From Streptomyces sp. DH-12 (lineage in GTDB: Bacteria; Actinomycetota; Actinomycetes; Streptomycetales; Streptomycetaceae): DNA of 64,000 nucleotides. Location: NCBI RefSeq assembly GCF_002899455.1, contig NZ_PPFB01000001.1:5617001-5681000 (forward strand), in the 5' to 3' direction. Below, in pieces: positions 59,201 through 64,000 of the stretch. Position 1 is the first letter of the stretch. Every line of letters begins with the position of its first letter. The notes below the pieces were generated by a model. It was not told where the DNA came from and made no database searches. It saw nothing but the letters and a program-made list of their open reading frames with translations. A program made the position numbers and the translations under genes.

Positions 59201-60855
59201 ACAAGGTCTACCCGTGGGTGGCGAAGACCCGCCACTCCACGCCGGGCGTGGGGCTCATCTCCCCGCCGCCGCACCACGACATCTACTCCATCGAGGACCT
59301 CGCCCAGCTGATCCACGACCTGAAGAACGCCAACCCCCGGGCGCGCGTTCACGTCAAGCTGGTCTCCGAGGTCGGCGTCGGCACCGTCGCCGCGGGCGTC
59401 TCCAAGGCCCACGCGGACGTCGTGCTGATCTCCGGCCACGACGGCGGCACCGGCGCCTCCCCGCTGACGTCACTGAAGCACGCCGGCGGCCCCTGGGAGC
59501 TGGGCCTCGCCGAGACCCAGCAGACGCTGCTGCTCAACGGCCTGCGCGACCGCATCGTCGTGCAGACCGACGGCCAGCTCAAGACCGGCCGCGACGTCGT
59601 CGTCGCCGCCCTGCTCGGCGCCGAGGAGTTCGGCTTCGCCACCGCCCCGCTGGTGGTCTCCGGCTGCGTCATGATGCGCGTCTGCCACCTGGACACCTGC
59701 CCGGTCGGCATCGCCACCCAGAACCCGGTGCTGCGCGACCGCTACTCCGGCAAGGCCGAGTACGTGGTGAACTTCTTCCGGTTCATCGCGCAGGAGGTCC
59801 GCGAGCTGCTGGCCGAGCTGGGCTTCCGCTCCGTCGAGGAGGCCGTCGGCCACGCCGAGGTGCTCGACGTGACCCGCGCGGTCAACCACTGGAAGGCGCA
59901 GGGCCTGGAGCTCGAGCCGCTGTTCCACGTGCCCGAGCTGCCCGAGGGCGCCGTCCGCCACCAGGTGATCGCCCAGGACCACGGTCTGGAGAAGGCGCTC
60001 GACAACGAGCTGATCAGGCTCGCCGCCGACGCGCTCTCCGCCTCCGGGGCCGAGGACGCGGCGCCGGTGCGCGCCCAGGTCGCCATCCGCAACATCAACC
60101 GCACGGTCGGCACCATGCTCGGCCACGAGGTGACCCGGAAGTTCGGCGGGGCGGGCCTGCCCGACGACACCATCGACATCACCTTCACCGGCTCCGCCGG
60201 CCAGTCGTTCGGCGCCTTCGTCCCGCGCGGTGTCACGCTGCGCCTGGAGGGCGACGCCAACGACTACGTCGGCAAGGGCCTCTCCGGCGGCCGGATCGTC
60301 GTCCGGCCGGACCGCGGCGCCGACCACCTCGCCGAGTACAGCGTCATCGCGGGCAACACCCTCGCCTACGGCGCCACCGGCGGCGAGATGTTCCTGCGCG
60401 GCAGGGTCGGCGAGCGGTTCTGCGTCCGCAACTCCGGCGCGCTGGTCGTCTCCGAGGGCGTGGGCGACCACGGCTGCGAGTACATGACCGGCGGTCGCGC
60501 GGTCGTCCTCGGCGAGACCGGACGCAACTTCGCGGCCGGCATGTCCGGCGGCGTCGCCTACGTCATCGACCTCGACCGGGACAACGTGAACGCCGGCAAC
60601 CTGGACGCCGTCGAGGCGCTGGACGACGCCGACAAGCAGTGGCTGCACGACGTGGTCCGCCGCCACCGGGACGAGACGGGCTCCACCGTCGCCGAGAAGC
60701 TGCTCGCCGACTGGGACACCGCCGTGCGACGCTTCAGCAAGATCATCCCCAGCACGTACAAGGCAGTGCTCGCCGCCAAGGACGCCGCCGAGCGAGCCGG
60801 TCTGTCGGAGACCGAGACCCACGAGAAGATGATGGAGGCGGCGATCAATGGCTGA
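56257..60855 (+). CDS. gltB: Glutamate synthase large subunit
   Basis: A 1532-aa NADPH-GOGAT alpha subunit that makes two glutamates from glutamine and 2-oxoglutarate. The class II glutaminase domain begins at C40 (DACGVGFV) after a propeptide of about 39 residues. A central domain is followed by the FMN-binding barrel (VSKAHADVVLISGHDGGTGASPLTS), the 3Fe-4S cluster cysteines C1137, C1143 and C1148 (CVMMRVCHLDTCPVG) and the C-terminal beta-helix (GSAGQSFGAFVPRG). gltD overlaps its end by 8 bases. Confidence 0.98.
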   Translation: MRTPRQPSQHSSKDRTSWSFMDARPAAQGMYDPRDEHDACGVGFVATLTGEASHTLVEQALTVLRNLEHRGATGSEPDSGDGAGILSQIPDAFFREVTGFELPGAGGYAVGTAFLPEDGTDEAVARIEEIAAAEELTVLGWREVPVAPQLLGATARSTMPVFRQLFVTDGRSQGIDLDRKAFVLRKRAEREAGVYFPSLSARTLVYKGMLTTGQLEPFFPDLSDRRFGSAIALVHSRFSTNTFPSWPLAHPYRFVAHNGEINTVKGNRNWMRARESQLMSDLFGREKDLERIFPVCTPDASDSASFDEVLELLHLGGRSLPHSVLMMIPEAWENHGSMDPARRAFYQYHSTMMEPWDGPACVTFTDGTQVGAVLDRNGLRPGRYWVTDDGLVVLGSEVGVLDIDPARVVRKGRLQPGRMFLVDTAEHRIIEDDEIKAALAAEHPYAEWLEAGEIELSDLPEREHIVHTHASVTRRQQTFGYTEEELRVLLAPMAKSGAEPIGSMGTDSPIAALSERPRLLFDYFTQLFAQVTNPPLDAIREELVTSLRSSLGPQGNLLEPTAAACRSVTLPFPVIDNDELAKLIHINADGDMPGFKAATLSGLYRVAGGGEALAARIEDVCAEADAAIENGARLIVLSDRHSDAEHAPIPSLLLTAAVHHHLIRTKQRTQVGLLVEAGDVREVHHVALLIGYGAAAVNPYLAMESVEDLVRAGTFLPGIEPEQAIRNLIHALGKGVLKVMSKMGISTVASYRGAQVFEAVGLQEAFVEKYFNGTTSKIGGVGIDVIAKEVAARHAKAYPASGIAPAHRALDIGGEYQWRREGEPHLFDPETVFRLQHSTRSGRYDIFKKYTERVNEQSERLMTLRGLFGFKPDRKPVPVEEVEPVSEIVKRFSTGAMSYGSISQEAHETLAIAMNQLGGKSNTGEGGEDPERLYDPARRSSIKQVASGRFGVTSEYLVNADDIQIKMAQGAKPGEGGQLPGHKVYPWVAKTRHSTPGVGLISPPPHHDIYSIEDLAQLIHDLKNANPRARVHVKLVSEVGVGTVAAGVSKAHADVVLISGHDGGTGASPLTSLKHAGGPWELGLAETQQTLLLNGLRDRIVVQTDGQLKTGRDVVVAALLGAEEFGFATAPLVVSGCVMMRVCHLDTCPVGIATQNPVLRDRYSGKAEYVVNFFRFIAQEVRELLAELGFRSVEEAVGHAEVLDVTRAVNHWKAQGLELEPLFHVPELPEGAVRHQVIAQDHGLEKALDNELIRLAADALSASGAEDAAPVRAQVAIRNINRTVGTMLGHEVTRKFGGAGLPDDTIDITFTGSAGQSFGAFVPRGVTLRLEGDANDYVGKGLSGGRIVVRPDRGADHLAEYSVIAGNTLAYGATGGEMFLRGRVGERFCVRNSGALVVSEGVGDHGCEYMTGGRAVVLGETGRNFAAGMSGGVAYVIDLDRDNVNAGNLDAVEALDDADKQWLHDVVRRHRDETGSTVAEKLLADWDTAVRRFSKIIPSTYKAVLAAKDAAERAGLSETETHEKMMEAAING

Positions 60856-62311
60856 CCCGAAGGGCTTTCTGAACCACGGCCGCGAGGTCGCCGCGTCCCG
60901 TCCGGTCGAGGAGCGCACGAAGGACTGGAACGAGGTCTACGTCCCCGGCTCCCTGCTGCCGATCATCAGCAAGCAGGCCAGCCGCTGCATGGACTGCGGC
61001 ATCCCGTTCTGTCACAACGGCTGTCCGCTCGGCAACCTCATCCCCGAGTGGAACGACTACGCCTACCGCGAGGACTGGGGCGCGGCGAGCGACCGGCTGC
61101 ACGCCACGAACAACTTCCCCGAGTTCACCGGGCGGCTGTGCCCCGCCCCCTGCGAGTCGGCGTGCGTGCTCGGCATCAACCAGCCGCCGGTCACCATCAA
61201 GAACGTCGAGGTCTCGATCATCGACAAGGCGTGGGAGTCCGGCGACGTCGCGCCGCGGATCCCCGAGCGCCTGTCCGGCAAGACCGTCGCGGTCGTCGGC
61301 TCCGGCCCCGCGGGCCTGGCCGCCGCCCAGCAGCTGACCCGGGCCGGCCACACCGTCGCCGTCTACGAGCGCGCGGACCGCATCGGAGGCCTCCTGCGGT
61401 ACGGCATCCCCGAGTTCAAGATGGAGAAGCGGCACATCAACCGCCGGATCGAGCAGATGCGCGCGGAGGGCACCAAGTTCCGCACCGGCATCGAGATCGG
61501 CCGCGACATGCCGGCGACCGCGCTGCGCAAGCGGTACGACGCCGTGGTCCTCGCCGTCGGCGCGACCACCGCGCGCGACCTGCCGGTGCCGGGCCGCGAG
61601 CTCAAGGGCATCCACCAGGCCATGGAGTACCTGCCGCTGGCGAACAAGGTGCAGGAGGGCGACTACGTCTCCCCGCCGATCACCGCCGAGGGCAAGCACG
61701 TCGTCGTGATCGGCGGCGGCGACACCGGCGCCGACTGCGTGGGCACCGCCCACCGCCAGGGCGCCGCCTCGGTCACCCAGCTGGAGATCATGCCCCGCCC
61801 GAACGACGAGCGGGACCCCCTCTCCCAGCCCTGGCCGACCTTCCCCATGCTCTACAAGGTCACCAGCGCCCACGAGGAGGGCGGCGAGCGGATCTACTCC
61901 GTCTCCACCACCCACTTCGAGGGCGACGAGGACGGCAACGTCCAGTGGCTGCACCTGGTCGAGGTCGAGTTCGTGGACGGCAAGCTGGACCGGAAGCCCG
62001 GCACCGAACGGAGGATCCCGGCCCAGCTGGTCACCCTCGCCATGGGCTTCACCGGCACCGACCGGGAGAACGGCCTGGTCGAGCAGTTCGGCCTGGACCT
62101 CGACGAGCGGGGTAACATCGCCCGCGACGCCGACTTCCAGACCAACGTGCCGGGCGTGTTCGTCGCCGGCGACGCCGGCCGCGGCCAGTCGCTCATCGTG
62201 TGGGCGATCGCCGAGGGCCGGTCGGCCGCCCGCGGCTGCGACCGGTACCTGACCGGGGCGAGCGAGCTGCCCGCCCCGATCCGCCCGACGGACCGCGCCC
62301 TGGCGGTCTGA
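60848..62311 (+). CDS. gltD: Glutamate synthase small subunit
   Basis: A 487-aa iron-sulfur flavoprotein that passes NADPH electrons to GltB. N-terminal 4Fe-4S cysteines lie in SRCMDCGIPFCHNGCPLGN and LCPAPCESACV. The FAD site is VVGSGPAGLAAAQQL, the NADPH site VIGGGDTGADCVGTA, and the second FAD motif GVFVAGDAGRGQSLIVWAI. The ATG lies inside the gltB end (8-base overlap), so translation is coupled. A 13-bp hairpin follows. Confidence 0.98.
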   Translation: MADPKGFLNHGREVAASRPVEERTKDWNEVYVPGSLLPIISKQASRCMDCGIPFCHNGCPLGNLIPEWNDYAYREDWGAASDRLHATNNFPEFTGRLCPAPCESACVLGINQPPVTIKNVEVSIIDKAWESGDVAPRIPERLSGKTVAVVGSGPAGLAAAQQLTRAGHTVAVYERADRIGGLLRYGIPEFKMEKRHINRRIEQMRAEGTKFRTGIEIGRDMPATALRKRYDAVVLAVGATTARDLPVPGRELKGIHQAMEYLPLANKVQEGDYVSPPITAEGKHVVVIGGGDTGADCVGTAHRQGAASVTQLEIMPRPNDERDPLSQPWPTFPMLYKVTSAHEEGGERIYSVSTTHFEGDEDGNVQWLHLVEVEFVDGKLDRKPGTERRIPAQLVTLAMGFTGTDRENGLVEQFGLDLDERGNIARDADFQTNVPGVFVAGDAGRGQSLIVWAIAEGRSAARGCDRYLTGASELPAPIRPTDRALAV

Positions 62312-62350
62312 GACCCCGAACACGTCCCGCACAAAGGCGTGCGGAACACC

Positions 62351-62398
62351 GCGGCGCCTGCCCGCCAGTCCCCGACCGGACCCCTGGGCAGGCGCCGC
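62351..62398. terminator. Bidirectional terminator between gltD and the chitosanase gene
   Basis: A perfect 13-bp inverted repeat (62351-62363 with 62386-62398) with a 22-base loop lies between convergent genes, 40 bases after gltD and 7 bases after the chitosanase stop. Confidence 0.8.
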
Positions 62399-62405
62399 GA
62401 CATGG

Positions 62406-63320
62406 TCAGCGCAGGGTGTAGGAGGTCCCGTACATCTCCCAGGTGAGCGGGGTGTCCAGGTCCAGGTTCCCGGCCTGGAGGAAGCGGCGCTGGGCCGTGT
62501 CGACGCGGGAGGTGTCGCGGTCCGGGTAGCGGGCGAGCATGGTGGCGCGCCGGACGTCGAGGAAGGCGTCCAGGTACGTCTTCTCCGACCCGCCCGCGGC
62601 GGGCGTCTTCGCCCGCTCCAGGGCGCGCTCGCGCAGGGCGTAGAAGCCGTTCTCGTCGGTGCCGGTGCCGTGGAAGACCATCGCGTCGAAGTACACGAAC
62701 TGGCCCAGGGTGCCCAGGCCGTCCAGCTTGGCGAGGCGGACCGCCGGATCGAAGTAGACCCGGTCGCGCTCCGCCTCCTGCGCCGCGCGGAACTCCGGCA
62801 GCTCCGCCTCCGTCTTCCACGCGTCGGTGAAGCCGGGGTCCAGCCCCTCGAGCGAGTCGGTGCCGTCGACCTTCCGCAGGGCCGGCAGGTAACGCGCGAG
62901 ACCGTTGCCGGGACGGCTCTCGGTGTAGTGCTCCACCAGGGTGAGCAGATCGTGGGTGCCGGTGCAGAAGCCGACGATGCCCGCGGTGTAGCCGCAGTCG
63001 TCGCCCCCGTCCTCGATGACCCCGTAGGTGGAGCGCCAGTCCGTGGTGGAGTGCTCGGCGCTCGCCACCAGCCGGTGGGCCAGCTCCTTCTTGTCGGGGG
63101 CGGCCAGCCCCGGCGGCAGGGAGGCGATGATCTCGTCGTCCTTGTCCCGCCGCTGCCCGTGGTCCTGCTCGGCCCGGTCCTTGACGTCGTCACGGGAGGA
63201 CTGCGCGCTGACCGAGGACGGGGCGGCCGGCGCGTCGGCGGCCCCCGACGGCAGGACGAAGTACACCGCCGTGGCGACCACGGGGACGCCCGCGAGGAAG
63301 AGCACACCGGCACGTTTCAC
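62406..63320 (-). CDS. GH46 chitosanase
   Basis: A 304-aa secreted or membrane-tethered chitosan hydrolase. A signal peptide/anchor covers residues 1-27 (RAGVLFLAGVPVVATAVYFVL), followed by a charged linker. The GH46 domain is close in pattern to Streptomyces sp. N174 chitosanase: the catalytic Glu is in LVASAEHSTTDW and the Asp 18 residues on in IEDGGDDCGYT; then GIVGFCTGTHDLL, HYTESRPGNGLARYLPALRKV, ERDRVYFDPAV, and the SRVDTAQRRFLQAGNLDLD end. The usual Arg two residues after the Asp is Cys here. GTG overlaps the rhomboid stop by 4 bases. Confidence 0.9.
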   Translation of the reverse strand: MKRAGVLFLAGVPVVATAVYFVLPSGAADAPAAPSSVSAQSSRDDVKDRAEQDHGQRRDKDDEIIASLPPGLAAPDKKELAHRLVASAEHSTTDWRSTYGVIEDGGDDCGYTAGIVGFCTGTHDLLTLVEHYTESRPGNGLARYLPALRKVDGTDSLEGLDPGFTDAWKTEAELPEFRAAQEAERDRVYFDPAVRLAKLDGLGTLGQFVYFDAMVFHGTGTDENGFYALRERALERAKTPAAGGSEKTYLDAFLDVRRATMLARYPDRDTSRVDTAQRRFLQAGNLDLDTPLTWEMYGTSYTLR

Positions 63321-64000
63321 TGGGGGATCCCTCCACCTGTCAGTTCCGACACCTTCGCCGCCGCCAGGACGGCGAGCAGCACCACCAGCCCCGCGCACGC
63401 GCCGGCCTGCACCGGGACGCGGCGCCCGTCGCGCGGCGCCCAGGCGAACGCGAGCGCCGCCAGCCCGCCCGTGAGCAGCCCGCCCAGGTGACTCTGCCAC
63501 GAGGTGAACACCGCGGAGACCACCAGCCACAGCAGCAGCCCGGCCATGAAGCGGTTCACCCCGCGCAGGTCGGCGCCCACCCGCCGGGACACCACGTAGA
63601 AAGCGGCCCCGACCCCGAACAGCGCGCCGGACGCGCCGACCGTGGGGTCCGAGGGCGCGATCAGCAGCACCAGCACCGAACCGCCCAGCGCCGACAGCAG
63701 ATACAGCGCGAGGTAGTGGACCCGGCCCAGCATCGGCTCGACCACCCGGCCCAGGCTCCACAGCACCGCCATGTTCATCAGCACGTGGAGGACGCCGAAC
63801 GTCCCCTCCGCGGGCGGCAGATGCAGGAACGCGCCGGTCAGCAGCCGGTACCACTCGCCGCCCGCGACGCCCTCCGGGGTGAGGTCCGCGGGATACGGCC
63901 GCGTCCACACGTAGTGGCCGCCGTCCGGGCCGAGCAGCCCCGCGCCCACCATCGCGAACCGGTCCACGACCTCCGGCCGGACCACCTCCGCCAGGTACAC
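63317..64000 (-). CDS. Rhomboid-family intramembrane serine protease, 5'-truncated by window end
   Basis: 228 codons are visible of a rhomboid protease; the GTG at the edge reads VYLAEVVRP and is internal, since a rhomboid N-terminal helix should precede it. HVLMNMAVLWSLG carries the helix-2 HxxxN, GASGALFGVGAAF the catalytic Ser, and WQSHLGGLLTGG the catalytic His. Six transmembrane segments are expected. It cleaves membrane protein substrates; which one is unknown. The 4-base overlap with the chitosanase gene suggests joint expression. Confidence 0.9.
   Translation of the reverse strand: MYLAEVVRPEVVDRFAMVGAGLLGPDGGHYVWTRPYPADLTPEGVAGGEWYRLLTGAFLHLPPAEGTFGVLHVLMNMAVLWSLGRVVEPMLGRVHYLALYLLSALGGSVLVLLIAPSDPTVGASGALFGVGAAFYVVSRRVGADLRGVNRFMAGLLLWLVVSAVFTSWQSHLGGLLTGGLAALAFAWAPRDGRRVPVQAGACAGLVVLLAVLAAAKVSELTGGGIPQ

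Noticed and set aside
55501..59439. A 1312-codon open frame opposite gltB
   Set aside because: Same high-GC mirror artefact; gltB motifs are complete on the plus strand.

Overview
The window is a stretch of actinomycete chromosome, almost certainly Streptomyces. The base composition is very high in G+C, GTG starts and 4-bp stop/start overlaps are common, and the gene order is the conserved core of Streptomyces chromosomes: the end of the division cluster (yggS-sepF-yggT-divIVA), then ileS, lspA, dnaE, the his and trp operons, lgt and gltBD. I saw no rRNA, tRNA, CRISPR array, insertion sequence or prophage. Most of the window is housekeeping sequence; the less ordinary material lies in small genes, regulatory RNA, intergenic repeats and one operon of ADP-ribosylglycohydrolase paralogues.

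Region by region. (1) 1-3 kb, plus strand: 5'-truncated yggS, sepF, a yggT-family gene and divIVA, closed by a perfect 17-bp hairpin. (2) 3.2-6.6 kb, minus strand: ileS with a textbook T-box leader whose geometry indicates translational control. (3) 6.9-12.4 kb, plus strand: a DksA/TraR-type zinc-finger protein with a long Ala-rich tail, lspA, an RluD-type pseudouridine synthase, a GNAT acetyltransferase, a CPA1 antiporter and an SDR. (4) 12.4-19.0 kb, mostly minus strand: an MscS channel, a plus-strand dienelactone-hydrolase-like gene, a Tat-exported PhoD phosphatase, a membrane-anchored DsbA-like thioredoxin protein, an unknown membrane protein and a DUF2252 protein. (5) 19.3-27.5 kb: dnaE, a 55-aa basic protein gene, a NYN-domain protein, an ABC exporter pair and a DUF2567 membrane protein. 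(6) 27.5-32.2 kb: a gene-free stretch holding a 73-bp direct repeat, then a minus-strand run of ybaK, a LON-domain protein, an unknown protein and a predicted beta-helix membrane protein.

(7) 32.3-46.0 kb: the his genes hisD-C-B-[52-aa membrane protein]-H-priA-ridA-F in tight coupling. Two convergent minus-strand genes follow, then hisI-trpE, three small membrane-protein genes, and trpC-trpM-trpB-trpA. priA encodes the bifunctional HisA/TrpF isomerase that joins the two pathways, and no separate trpF is present. (8) 46.1-48.0 kb: a second DsbA-like protein and lgt. (9) 48.0-54.9 kb, minus strand: a six-gene, tightly packed operon of four divergent ADP-ribosylglycohydrolase-family proteins, a CoA-transferase and a CitE-like lyase. 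One paralogue has lost recognisable metal-site motifs. (10) 55.2-64 kb: a VIT1/CCC1 metal transporter, gltB-gltD (glutamate synthase, with a GlnR-like site upstream), then a minus-strand rhomboid protease (truncated by the window end) translationally overlapped with a GH46 chitosanase.

The strongest candidates for something under-described are the four-member ADP-ribosylglycohydrolase operon, the rhomboid-chitosanase pair, the 52-aa gene inside the his operon, the trpM gene whose end coincides with an intergenic repeat-type hairpin, and the duplicated 73-bp sequence beside ybaK. Functional statements rest on motif recognition by eye; no database search was run.
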